Shown: positions 33,830 through 44,989 of the stretch, piece by piece
Layout: every line of letters begins with the position of its first letter
How positions within the stretch are numbered: position 1 is the stretch's first letter
From: Acanthochlamys bracteata
Taxonomy: Eukaryota > Streptophyta > Magnoliopsida > Pandanales > Velloziaceae
NCBI GenBank assembly: GCA_019914995.1
Contig: CM034128.1
Location: 1,552,501-1,616,500, forward strand
DNA length: 64,000 nt
Direction of reading: 5' to 3'
Program-made: the position numbers and the translations under genes
The notes under the pieces: model-generated
Databases searched by the model: none
Seen by the model: the letters and a program-made list of their open reading frames with translations, nothing else
What the model was told of the DNA's origin: nothing

Positions 33830-35769
33830 GAAGCACTGCCAAACATGACATACGACCAATATATGTAAATTGAGCCCAAGTTCGAACCATGTGTGGCATA
33901 CCAGGCCGAAAGAAAACCTCAATATTAATTGTTCAGAGGTAGCCAAGCACTCATGGAAGTAGCTAGACATAAGAAAAACATGGGGAAACAGATTAGACTT
34001 AAAAATTTTCTAAGTTTTTAAACATAGTTGTAAAAATCGTACCATGTTTAAAACTGTTTAAAATTGTTACACCAAATTAAAAGTAAAAATTTTTGCCCAA
34101 AAAAAGACATTTCAAAAAGTTAGATGACCTACAAAATATCATCGTTAAACCATTTGAGCCTAGTTGCAAGTTTGCAACATAAATGAAGGACATCAGTCCT
34201 GAGATTCTATGAGATCAATCTCATGTTATTATGATGAGACCCATAACGCAAACCAACTACATCGAAGAATTTGAATTCCATTAACTTTCAGTTTCACAAA
34301 CTAAAAGCGAACACATATCCTCTTACCCTTCCACATCATAATCTCATATAACAACAATCAAACCCCATATTCGATTAACATCCTATGCAAAACTGAACCT
34401 AAAAACTTCAACAACCTAAAAACTTCGATTAACATTAGACCATTGTAAAATGTTAGAGAAAATGTTATTACAACTAAACCTATCAAGTCACATTAAGTAA
34501 ATCTACTTTATCCAACTTAATAGAATTAGCCCCACCTCCAAAAAATCTTCGATTCAATTCCCAACATCTATAATAGCTATTCGCAAAAAATATGATTTGA
34601 CAAAGAAAATATTAGTATTTCCTAACAGAAGGATCACTCGTACATTGCCAGTAGGCGGAAAGCTTATTAGAACGCCAACATAAAGCATACAACTTTCGTT
34701 CGCAAAATTTACTTGCATCTTCTTATTATTATATAACTACATACAAGGATACGAGAACACAACTCAAAAACTACAGGAGTTCATTTATAAAATTTTTTAA
34801 CAACTCACAAGCTTCAAAAGAATGAACGTAGCAGTGTGATACTGCTTAGTGTACCAACATGATCATGACCAACAAATTTCACACTAAAACAAGAGGTTAA
34901 ATTAATTCATCTATAAATTTCAATTTTTCAAGTGGAAAACCAAATCTTTTAAAAAAAATCAACAGTGATGCACAAGAGATTGAAATGCTCTCAGTCAAAG
35001 GCCATAGTTTTTCCACATTAAGAGTTCTCCAACAGAGTTTTAAAATCGCTCAAAGAACCCCAATCACTAACCTGCTTGCAAGCTTGCCGAAAGCCTTTTT
35101 CCATCTCTCTTCAAAGATGAACAAAATTTAAAATAAAAATTCATCAGTGAAGAGAAACAGAATCATCAGGCCAATGTCAAGCAAGCAAGCAGAATAAACA
35201 ATGATAGGAAAACTTCAAAAGAAATTTCAACTCTGATGGACTTCAATTCGGTGTGGTTAAAGCATATAAAAGTCATCCTCGAGCACTTGATCTCTGATTC
35301 TAAACAGAATAAAATTCACAGAAAAAAAAGTTAACAGCAAGGATCAACCAACCAAAAAGTCAAAGACTCAATTCAGTAGATCAAAATCAGAAAAAACAAA
35401 TCAAAACAACAAGAACGCTAATCGTTGTGAATAAGTGAAACCAATTTTAGGACCTACGAGAAAATGCGAGAAACCATTGAAACTTTTATAATGGAAGCCG
35501 CACGTCCAGAGGTACCACGAAAATCGATCGATTGATCTCGCGACTCTCGATCTAAATTCCTCTCAATCCATTTATCGGGATCGACGGAGCTAAAAATCAT
35601 CTCGAGAGTGCTCTATTTCTCCCAAACCATGAATCGAAGAAATAAAAAACATCACCAAAATCTGAAAACACAAAAGAAAACGAAGAGAAATTTTGATGAG
35701 AGTGAAACAAAAATTGGGGCGGCGTGAAATGAGAGCTGATCTATCAGATTGTGGGAGCTACTTATATAG
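33830..35769 (-). ncRNA. Possible minus-strand transcript without a long reading frame
   Basis: A TATATAA box at 35762-35768 (minus) is followed by a leader-like stretch rich in CT/TTC, clearly more GC-rich than its surroundings (35450-35735). A short frame of 48 codons (35454-35600) starts ATGATTTTTAGC and ends at a TAG just before GTCC. Further down, ATGGAAAAAGGC opens 11 codons to a splice-like CAG|GTTAGT near 35085. No frame extends through the unit, so a noncoding RNA, or a leader separated from a lost coding region, are both possible. Family unknown. Confidence 0.25.
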
Positions 35770-36535
35770 GTCAGTGACGTAGTAGGGTTTAGAGTTAAAT
35801 CCAATTAAATTACAATAATGACAGTATTGTAAGAGATGTCAAAAAATGTTAAAATTTTAAAATGATTATTTTAAAATAATAAGTTTGGTTTTTTATATAT
35901 ATAATTTATGATATGTTTATTTGTTTAAAATATTAGTAAAGTTTATTACAAAATATATAATAAATAAATTTTGATAAAGAATAGTAATTTGCAAACGACA
36001 CCTTACGGCAGCATTTTAAAATATTAGTAAAAGTTTCTATGACATTACGTTGATACCTATTTCAAAAATTCATGATTTAGATTAAATAAATAAGAAAATC
36101 TTTTTCTTTTTCATCAACCTATAGAAAAAGAAGATGTTTTTATTTAAAGAACCGTCAACGGTTCGGACCTCCCTGACTCTTCTTTGAGAGGTGGAGGTTC
36201 TAAACTTAGGCCGGCGTTTTGCATTACTTTTAGAAAATTATTTTAATTATATATTTTTTAATAAATTTTTATAATATTGTAATAAAATTTTACTTAAAAA
36301 TTATTTATATCAGAAAATACTTTTTATAATAACTTCCTAACAACCCCTTAATTGAATTAAGTGTTGGGTAAAAATAAAAAAATTATATGAATATAGATTG
36401 CAAATGCATGGATATACTGTAGTAGAAGATGTATTATGATTGATGTCTGCTAGCATGCGTTGTATACTACTCGTATTGTATCCACCGTAACACTTTTTGA
36501 CTAACAAATCTTAAATAAAAGTTAAAACAACACTT

Positions 36536-36800
36536 AGAAAGCGTTTGATAACGCTTATAAAATAAAACTTTTTAAAATAAAAAATATTTTTATTTTTTAA
36601 AAAAATAAAATTTTTTTTTACTTTAAAAAAATTAATAATAATATATAATAAAAAATTTATTATATAAAACTTTTTACATTTTAAAAATTTTTTAATAAAT
36701 TTTTAAATATTATAAAATATATATTAAAATATATAAAATTTAAAAATTAAAAATAAGCGTTTGAAAAATACAATTCCAAACACACTTTGAAGGCTTAAAA
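36536..36800. mobile_element. MITE, GTTTGG-end family
   Basis: The left end gaaagcgtttgataacg and the right end reverse-complemented caaagtgtgtttggaattg form an imperfect inverted repeat. The interior (tataataaaaaatttattat, tataaaatatatattaaaa) closely resembles that of 8379-8644. Confidence 0.5.
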
Positions 36801-36832
36801 CACCCAAGTAAGCATATAGCTAATCTTGTTAA

Positions 36833-36860
36833 TGGGCCAATACTAGAAACCTCCAGCCCA
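36833..36860 (+). promoter_or_regulatory. Site II (TGGGCY) motifs in the MRF promoter
   Basis: TGGGCC at 36833-36838 and AGCCCA (TGGGCT reversed) at 36855-36860, about 100 bases before the inferred 5' leader. The spacing and arrangement mirror those upstream of PDCD2. TCP binding is inferred. Confidence 0.4.
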
Positions 36861-36949
36861 TTTATACCCACATATTTTTTCATTAATTTGTTCAAATTCT
36901 AGTTCCGCTGAAATAAAGAGAATTAAAAATGTAAACGGTTTCAAGACCA

Positions 36950-37155
36950 ATTCCCTCTCTCTCTCTCTCCCTCTCCCTCCGTTGTTCCGAACTCTGCGGT
37001 ACACAACACAAGCGGACAACACCCGCCCATCTCTCCGAACTTCAATCTCTCTCTCAACCTTTCTTCGTTCTGCTTTACTCTTGTTCAAACAACGTTGGAA
37101 CAATAGTCTCCATCAATTTCTCTAATTGTTCTCCGACGATCCCATTCAATTCAAG
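36950..37155 (+). other. 5' leader exon of the MRF gene
   Basis: A CT-rich tract (CT microsatellite at about 36955-36980) ends in CAATTCAAG|GTATTC, a good donor at 37155. It precedes a roughly 0.8-0.9-kb leader intron before the coding start at 38132. Leader introns of this type are usual in MRF-type genes. Confidence 0.5.
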
Positions 37156-38131
37156 GTATTCTTTCCAATTTCTATCCGTTTTCCAGTTTTTATTTTCACC
37201 TGAACAACTTGTTGATTTATTAGTCAAACTTTTGTGTTCTAAGTTCATTCGTTTGAGGGAATGTTGATTGTTTTCACCCCGTTATTGTCCGGAGGATACA
37301 CAGATCAAGGTCTTAACGAGTTCATGTTGTTTGCATGCTGATTGATGTTTGATAGTAGGTATGAGAATTTAAACTTCGAAAAAGTTTGAAAGATATGTGA
37401 AACTCAGTAGCTGTAAATCAATGTTGGATATTATTAGGCATTTGATCAGTTTTTTTTTTTGTTTGGAGTTGATATTCTTTTAACTAGTTGTTCGTAATTA
37501 GGTGGGTCTCAGTTAATTGCTGGTTGTGCCTAGGTCTAGGACTTGCTGCTATATCCAATGATGTCACTCTTCGTCAAGACAGTAGAGATTTTTTTCTAAT
37601 TCACACTATTGTGAGAATCTCTTTCTCAAAAATGCTTTTATGCTCTGGATATATAAATTATGAGTTATACAAACATGTATTTTGAAAGGTCTCTTCTAGA
37701 CTAGGTAGCAAACTATTTTCTAGGTATTGTGTTGAGCATTTTCTTTTCACACGTGAAAGCTTTCTACTTGCAGCACATTTAACTCATGTCTTACATCTTA
37801 CAATGGATCTTTTCCCTAGACACCAAGTTTGTGTTATATGAAAACACAAAGTCTGCCTCTCTAGGAGCCCTTGGATGAGTACGTTCCAATTTTATTGTAT
37901 CTTTTCAGCAATTTCTAGTTGTGGAGTTTGGAGGAGTAGTCGCACAGATGTGAAGTTTCTTGACGATACCTGCTTTCATCAGCTTTTGCAAAAGAGTTGC
38001 TACTAGCCTGTTGGAATCAATAAGATAAGAATTTGTCATTTCTTACATTGGACTTCAGCAACAGCTTTTACACAAAGAGTAGGGTGGCGGACAGGAGGGC
38101 AAAATCTCTCTCTTGTTCCTCATTCAGAAAC

Positions 38132-41120
38132 ATGTCTTCAACATCCCCTATGTCGACTGCCATAAACGATGCACGCCCTTGTAATCTTGACATGGCTTCC
38201 TCCCCAAAGGAAGTGTCTTCACCACTATCTCCAATATCACTTGAGCAAAAATGTGGCTCTGAGAGTGGGACCTTTCAAGAGTCGGACAGGCATTCCTTTT
38301 CAGGAAAAGATGGTCCTCTGGAAAAGGGTAGGGTGTTGTTTATTCTTGATAAAGTCTTCTTTGGCAATAGTGGAAACTTTTATGATGTTGTCAATGCTGT
38401 TGAATTTTGTTACAAAAGTTATGAAATTTTCTTTTCTTATTTCAGAAACGTTATGTACTATTTTTCTTTTGTTTATATCAACATGTGAATAGATCGATTT
38501 AGGATATATTACAACATGAAGCATGCAGACGTTCTACATATCCTTAAGAGATGGTTTTAAGCTACAAAGAATCTTCTGAAAGGAAAACTAAAAAAATTTT
38601 TCTGAACTGAATTTAAAATCATGAATTTTAGTAGGATATACCTCAATTTGATTCATTGACTTCTAATCATCGGCAATTAGACTTGGCAGTTAGCTGAAGA
38701 GTATCTGTCAATAATGAGTTACCGTAAGTTCCAAAAAGTGAATGTTTGTTAATTGTTTACTCATTTGAGACTTATATTGTTCTACAGGCGACTCAGGTTG
38801 TAATGGCACATTTGATGGATCTTTGAATGGTGAGGGTGATCGTAAGATCGCTTATAAAGACCCATATTATGACAGTGATGAGGTGTGTATATTGCTTTAG
38901 TGCACTATTTAACTATGTATCTCAGATTGGGTAGCTGATATTTCGAAAGCATAAATGATCCCTGATGCAGGGTAAAATAATGAGAAGTACTGTCAAGTTT
39001 GTTGAGTGTAGGCATATCTATCTCTTACAATTTGCCTTTTCTGACAGCTTATATCAAGAACTATCTTAGCAAATAGCTTTCTTTTTTTTAACTTTTTTTT
39101 TCTCATAAAATAGGCATATCTATATCCTATCCTGAAAAAGCAATATAAGGTTTTCCAACTTGATTGCAAGTAAGCTATAGTTGTTGGTTATGTTGACTAG
39201 GCATATCTATATCCTGTCCAGAAATGCAATATAAGGTTTCCAAATTTGATTGCAAGTATGTTAACATTGTTGGTTATGTTGATTAATGAATATCATTAAC
39301 TTATACAGGATTATAGCCAAAGTCCTAATAAAGATGCTGTAGAATTTGAAGAGTTCAAGAAAAAAGTTACAATTATAATAGAGGAATATTTCAGTGCAGA
39401 CGATATCAAGTCAACTGCCCATGAACTAAGGAGTTTAGGATTGTCATTATACCACTACTATTTCATTAAGAAGCTAGTTTCAAAAGCCATGGACAGGCAT
39501 GATGTGGAGAAAGAAATGGCTGCTGTTCTTTTATCAGCACTTTATGCAGATGTGATAGATCCTCCGCAATACTATAAGGGGTTCAGCAAACTCCTTGAAT
39601 CTGCTGATGACCTGGCTGTTGATATACCTGATACAATAGATGTTCTTGCTTCATTTGTAGCTAGGGCAGTAGTTGATGAAATTCTTCCACCCGCATTCTT
39701 AGCAAAGCAGTTAAGGATCTTACCACAGGACTCCATGGGAATTGATGTGATAAAAAGAGCTCAGAAAGGTTACTTATCAGCCCCTCTATATACAGAAATC
39801 ATACTCCGGAAATGGGGTGGAAGCAAGACTGTCACAGTAGAGGAATCAAAGTGCAAAATAAACAATCTTCTAATCGAGTACATTTCCAGTGGTGATAAGG
39901 TAGAAGCTTGCAGATGTATCAAACAGCTTAAAGTTCCCTTCTTCCATCATTACATAGTCAAACATGCATTAATCCTAGCTATGGAGAGAAAACAGGCAGA
40001 GGGCAGAGTCTTGGATCTTTTAAAAAACGCTTACGAAGAAGGAATAATCAACACAAGTCAAGTTTCAAAAGGTTTCAACAGGCTTATAGATATGATTGAC
40101 GACCTATCTTTAGATATACCAAATGCAAGAGACATGTTTCGATCCTTAATTTCAAAAGCGGCATCAGAAGGATGGGTTTGTGCATCTTCACTCAAGTCTC
40201 TTAACAATCGACCAGCAAAGAAAGTGGAAGACAAAAGGACCAATCTTTTCAAGGTAAGATCTGTGTCTATCATTCAAGAGTACTTTCTCACAGGTGATAT
40301 TGTAGAAGTTGTCAACATTTTAGAGTCAGAAAACAATGGAGGTTCTTCATCTTTAAATGCAATATTTGTCAAAAAGCTGATTACTCTAGCCATGGATCGC
40401 AAAAAGTGGGAGAAAGAGAAGGCCTCCATTTTACTCTCCTCACTGTGTTTTCCATCTCAGGATGTAGTAACTGGCTTTGTTTATCTAATAGAGTCTGCTG
40501 AAGATACTTCGTTAGATAATCCTGCTGTTATAGAGGATGTTGCAATGTTTCTAGCAAGGTCTGTGGTGGATGAAGTACTGTCACCTTCCCAGTTGGAAGA
40601 AATTAGAAGTCAGTGTGAAGGTGCTGATGCTGTGTGCGACAAAGTGCTTCAATTTGCACACTCATTGCTTGATGCGAAGCTTTCTGGTGAGCGGATATTG
40701 CGGTGTTGGGGTGGCTCTGGCAGTAGCAAGACTGCATGTGAAATAGAGGATGTCAAGGACAAGATAGGTAAGTTATTGGAAGAATACGAGTCTGGTGGTG
40801 ATTTGCCTGAGGCATGCCGCTGCATCAAAGAACTTGGCATGCCATTCTTCCACCATGAGATTGTTAAGAGGTGTATAGTTAATGTTATAGAGAAAAAGAA
40901 TGGCAGGTTATGGCATTTGCTTGAAGAATGCTTCTCCGTGGGGCTTATTACAACTTATCAGATGACAAAGGGTTTCCAAAGAGTTGCTGATTCTCTTGAT
41001 GATTTTGTTCTAGATGTGCCAGATGCAAAGAAACAGTTTGCATCCTACGTTGAACGAGCCAAGAGGGACGGATGGCTGGATGCGTCATTTCTGCTGGAAA
41101 ATCCGGCCAAGCAGGTCTGA
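38132..41120 (+). CDS. MA3-domain translation regulatory factor (MRF/ECIP1 type)
   Basis: Three coding exons: 38132-38327, 38788-38882, 39309-41120, giving 700 residues, the family's usual length. The Ser-rich N-terminus contains KIAYKDPYYDSDE. Four MA3 domains follow, at about residues 112-230, 278-392, 410-530 and 575-695. Each opens with a helical IIEEYF or LLEEYxSxGD motif and contains FFHH and KGFxRL signatures. MA3 repeats are shared with PDCD4 and eIF4G. Arabidopsis MRF proteins bind eIF4A and ribosomes and tune translation downstream of TOR; ECIP1 also contacts ethylene receptors. The start was chosen as the first in-frame ATG after the leader. Intron 3 contains an 87-bp tandem duplication. 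Confidence 0.95.
39111..39284. repeat. 87-bp tandem duplication in the MRF intron
   Basis: Taggcatatctatatcct begins at 39111 and again at 39198. The two units match along their length except for small indels and substitutions. A third partial match (taggcatatctat) lies near 39010. Confidence 0.8.
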
Positions 41121-41904
41121 ACTGTTGTGGTTGTGAAGCAGGGAATGAACAATCCTAACATCATCCATCATCTTCCTAAGCGGTGTCGTTAGTTAGCATT
41201 TTCTTGTATTTCTTATCTTTTCTTTTTGAAAGTCTGCCATAATTTTGAATGTTTGTCAAAATTTCTTTTATACTTTCCCCATATAGCACTAATAAGGTTA
41301 GTAAAACTTTATGTAGGATATTAGACATACAAGAGCTCTTCATAGAAGACATACCTCTCTCATTGCTGTAGAACGATGGAGGGGAAACTTGTATGAATAT
41401 CCAGTGTCGTTAATTTCTAGTTGCTCTATATGTAAAAGTTCTACTTTTTTTCTTTGTCATTGATCAAAGCAATTTTTGTTCGACCTCATGTTTTATAATC
41501 TTCTATTGCTTAGATTGCTTTGCGAGCTGTCAGATTAGTTTCAGTATTTATTTATTAGCTTGATTCTTGATGTCTATATTGTTTATTAACCTATCTCGTG
41601 TTAGACATCAGTGTTCTTCTCATGATCTTTCTTAAATTATATTTTTTCTTTTCATCACGCCGCTGGGTAAGATTTATAGTATTATTACAGAAAATTTTAA
41701 GAAAAGTACAGACAACACTATCCCCACACTTGCATAAAAAGGTACAGCATTTACTGTTCTTTCTTGCTCATCAACAGCTTTAACTGCAGAGACTCTAATC
41801 CCTCCTAACCAGCAACCACTCCCACAACCATAACAGTAGCAAACTCCATCAAATCTCCATTACTATACTTCCGCTACTTTGCTTTTAGAGGAAGAAGAAG
41901 ATTA
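41121..41904. other. Convergent 3' flanks of MRF and the PMEI gene
   Basis: Holds the 3' UTRs of both neighbours. No other feature is visible. Confidence 0.5.
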
Positions 41905-42528
41905 TCAATGGAAGGCTACGAGCCGGTTGACGAGCGCAAGCGCGTTACTTGAATACTTCCTTACATGCCTCACAGAACGAGAGATATCCACACGGATCGA
42001 TGACTTACCATTCTTCTTCAACTTCTTACGATGTCGGCGACCGCTGAGAAGTTCGTCGACGCAAGTATCTTCGTTAGTTATCGCGGCGCTCATCCATGTC
42101 TGCGCATTAGAAACATGCCAAGATACATCAGCCCTAGTAGCAGGACTCTGTAGTTTTTTCAGCTCAGCTGAAGATTTCCAAGTTTGATCGGCAGCGTCAC
42201 TCAAAGTCTCTGCGCAGTCTTTCAACGCTGCTGCTACTGTCCTTGGTGAAGTTAAAGTTGATCTGATCTCGGAGATGCGCGCTGCAACCGAGCGAACGCG
42301 AATGAGGCTGAGATCGATAGCGACACGGGCGAGGAGAACGGGGTCATGATTGACGAAGCTTGCGAAAGGGGAGAGAGCCGAGAAGCAGAGAGCTGGGTAG
42401 AGTGTTATGCGGCAGCTTGAACGGATGAACTCTGTATTGCTACTGCTGCTGATGCTGCTTTTAGTTGCTATTGCTGTTGCGGTTAAAGAGAGAAAGACGA
42501 GAAGCGAGAGCTTTGTTGTTGCAGCCAT
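41905..42528 (-). CDS. PMEI-domain protein (pectin methylesterase / invertase inhibitor type)
   Basis: Single exon, 207 residues. A secretory signal peptide is evident (MAATTKLSLLVFLSLTATAIA). The mature domain has the four conserved cysteines at about 39, 48, 105 and 146, forming the two PMEI disulfides (FIRSSCRITLYPALCFSAL and LKDCAETLSDA; NEDTCVDELL). PMEI proteins are small helical bundles that inhibit pectin methylesterases or invertases in the cell wall; which target cannot be told from sequence. The late insertion GRRHRKKLKKNGKS is unusually basic. A TATATAA box lies at about 42606-42613, and the promoter overlaps the 3' flank of LEAFY, which is transcribed in the same direction 430 bases upstream. 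Confidence 0.92.
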   Translation of the reverse strand: MAATTKLSLLVFLSLTATAIATKSSISSSSNTEFIRSSCRITLYPALCFSALSPFASFVNHDPVLLARVAIDLSLIRVRSVAARISEIRSTLTSPRTVAAALKDCAETLSDAADQTWKSSAELKKLQSPATRADVSWHVSNAQTWMSAAITNEDTCVDELLSGRRHRKKLKKNGKSSIRVDISRSVRHVRKYSSNALALVNRLVAFH

Positions 42529-42605
42529 GTTTTTTGGATTTTCTTTTTTCTTGGAAGGAGAAAGAAAGAGAGAACTAATAGTGGGAAGTTCTGCATTATT
42601 GAGAG

Positions 42606-42613
42606 ATTATATA
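42606..42613 (-). promoter_or_regulatory. TATA box of the PMEI gene
   Basis: Reads GTATATAATC on the minus strand, about 80 bases before the ATG at 42528. Confidence 0.5.
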
Positions 42614-42958
42614 CCTACAAAAAATGGAGTGTTTTATTACGTCAATCTACCAAAACTTCAAAATCCAATATTTAAGTTGAATTAAAAACTACCCTCTTTC
42701 TCTCTCTCTCACCCTAGCACCAAAAAAATTTCAGCGGGTATCATGGGCCAAAGAAAGTAAACCTGCCCAAAACAACAAAACAAGACAGGCTATTGGGCCT
42801 AACTTGAATTTGGGTTTTTCTAATAAACAAACAACATATTTTTTCTCTAAGATAGTACCTACTTCTAACTCTCGAACTACAGCTTTGAGATAGAAGTGCA
42901 AAACAAAACCATCCCTCGCTCTAACTACATTCTCAAAGTTAATTAGCTAATAGCTGCA

Positions 42959-44989
42959 CTAGTACATTGGCGGTGGACGATGAAGAGGTTCTGGAACAGG
43001 CAATGACGGTAAAGCTCCAATGCCGGCAACTGAAGCAGCAGCAGAAGCTTGGCTACGTGCCAAATGGCACATTTGCCGCAGCTTCGTAGGAACATACCAT
43101 ATAGCAAGCCTAGGGTGAGCATTAAAAACAACATCGATATCCCACCCATGTTGTGAAGCAATTGCAACGAGAGGCTGGTAGCACGCCTGTCGCCACGCGC
43201 CGACGTTCTCGCCGCGAGCCTTGAACTCACGCCGGAGCGCGTTAGACGCCTCTTCGTCGAGGCAGTGTAGTGCGTAGCAGTGAACGTAGTGCCTCATTTT
43301 CGGCTTGTTGATGTAGCTCGCTCCTGCTATCTTCGCGTACCGGAAAACCTGGTTCGTCACCTGCATATCAAAAAATTTGTCAGGCTTGTTGAATGATTCC
43401 TTAATGCCGAATTTGTGACTAAGTATGAAGTGTACCAGATTTGATGAGGTTTTTTCCATACCTTAGTTGGGCACTTGTGGCCTTGATCTTTCGCAATAGC
43501 TTGAACCTGGAGAAGGAATTCCCTGCACTGATCATAAAGATGGAACAAATAATCCAAACCATTCTTCTTCGCTCTGGCAACTTCTCCAGGCTCCGTAACA
43601 ATAAACGGGTGCTCCCTTTGCCGCTCTCCTGTTCCTCCGCCGCCACCGCTCCCTTCCGACTCTCCATCGCCTTCGGAATCTTCTCCGTCGTCTTCGTTAT
43701 CCGACGACTTAGCTTTCTTCTTGCCTTTTGCTCTACAGCTGCTACTCCCACTACGTCTCTGTTGTTTTCCTCTACTGTTCTTGCTTCGGGTCACTGCTGC
43801 AGCTTCTCCGCCGCTCCCGGCTGCTTCTCTTTCTTGCTGCTTGGCTGGTTCTTCAGACATCCCTTAACCAACACGAGCCATGCAATCAAATCAATACATG
43901 TTTGCGTTAATGAATGAAGCAGAAATTAAAAGAAGAGAATGAATTGCAGAAAGAAAGAAAAGAAAAGAGGAAGGAAAAGTTTTGATAGAACAGTGAAGAT
44001 TTGACCTATCAGGAAACTAGAGCAGAGCTGAGTTGTTGGAAAAAAACAGAGAGGAGACAGAAAAGCTCGCACGCGGCCTGCTTGCCTGTGGCTGCTACTA
44101 TATCAAACATCTCACTCTACCCAATGACATTATAAAGCAAAACAAAAGAAAACCAGAAAACAACTCTCTAGATCTGTTGTATCTACCACTCTTGCATAGA
44201 ATAGAACCACGTGAAACAAACTGAAATCAAGACAAAGATTTTCAGAACACCATAAAAACCCAAGGAAAGAAAAGAAATCGATCGTGTTTTTATACAAATA
44301 GAAACTATATGTATGCAACTAAATATGAGCTTTCGATGCTTCTAAAATCTTTAAACAGGATTCCAAACTGGAAATTACATTTGAAGTATAAGATTCTCAA
44401 AATCGTCCAAATGTAACTACATATGTAGAGCATGCATGAGATAAAGAGATCATCAACAGTTGCATGCAATAACAAAAACATGATCATTACCTTCCTGTGA
44501 GAGTGCATCAACAACGTTCGGATGCATCAAAACTCGCTGCTGCTGCTGCTGTGCTGCTACTACACCCGCAGCAGCAACGGCAGCAAGAGATGAATTCTCT
44601 CCGGCAACATTAGCAGCAAAAGAAAAAGCAACCTGTAGACGACGGCGGTACGCACGCACGGCAGCTTTAACTCCGTACCTCTCTCCAACAAGCAGGTCCC
44701 AGCGAAAAAGGTGTGCAAGTGTCGTTATCATATCGTCGAGCTCCGACTCTGTCATTCCGGCGAGAGTTGTTGCAGTGAATCCAAGTTCGCCCATACGGGA
44801 TACGGTCGCTTGACGAACTCCGTATCCTTCGAACAACTCTTCTAGTTCTCGTTCTCCTCCTCCTCCATTGCCGCCGGAAGCAACGAGTCCGCCATGGTGA
44901 TGGTGGTAATGAGTGGTGGATTCAACCATTGCGACGCGTGTGTCCCACTTGAACATATTTGCGGCGGAGAAGGTGTCACCGGGATCCAT
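42959..44989 (-). CDS. LFY: LEAFY/FLORICAULA floral meristem transcription factor
   Basis: Three exons on the minus strand: 44491-44989, 43462-43862, 42959-43360, giving 433 residues, with both introns at the conserved LFY positions. The N-terminal SAM-type oligomerisation domain lies at about 46-118, and the C-terminal helix-turn-helix DNA-binding domain at about 246-402. The latter includes [69 protein letters not shown] and [15 protein letters not shown] is a nuclear master regulator of flower meristem identity that activates AP1, AP3 and AG homologues. The DNA-binding domain is strongly conserved. The SAM domain is not: a usually near-invariant stretch here reads [17 protein letters not shown] (56-72), and RAERRR is RAYRRR. 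Poly-His (28-32), Gly and Gln (147-151) runs are present. The leader carries a GA repeat at 45041-45060. Confidence 0.97.

Larger units (their letters stand above)
35770..36949. other. AT-rich spacer upstream of MRF, with MITE
   Basis: No gene is seen. AT-rich, with a MITE at 36536-36800 and the MRF promoter at the right edge. Confidence 0.45.

Noticed and set aside
43441..43917. 158-codon plus-strand frame
   Set aside because: Lies opposite exon 2 of LEAFY and reflects its low-complexity Ser/Gly/acidic codons.
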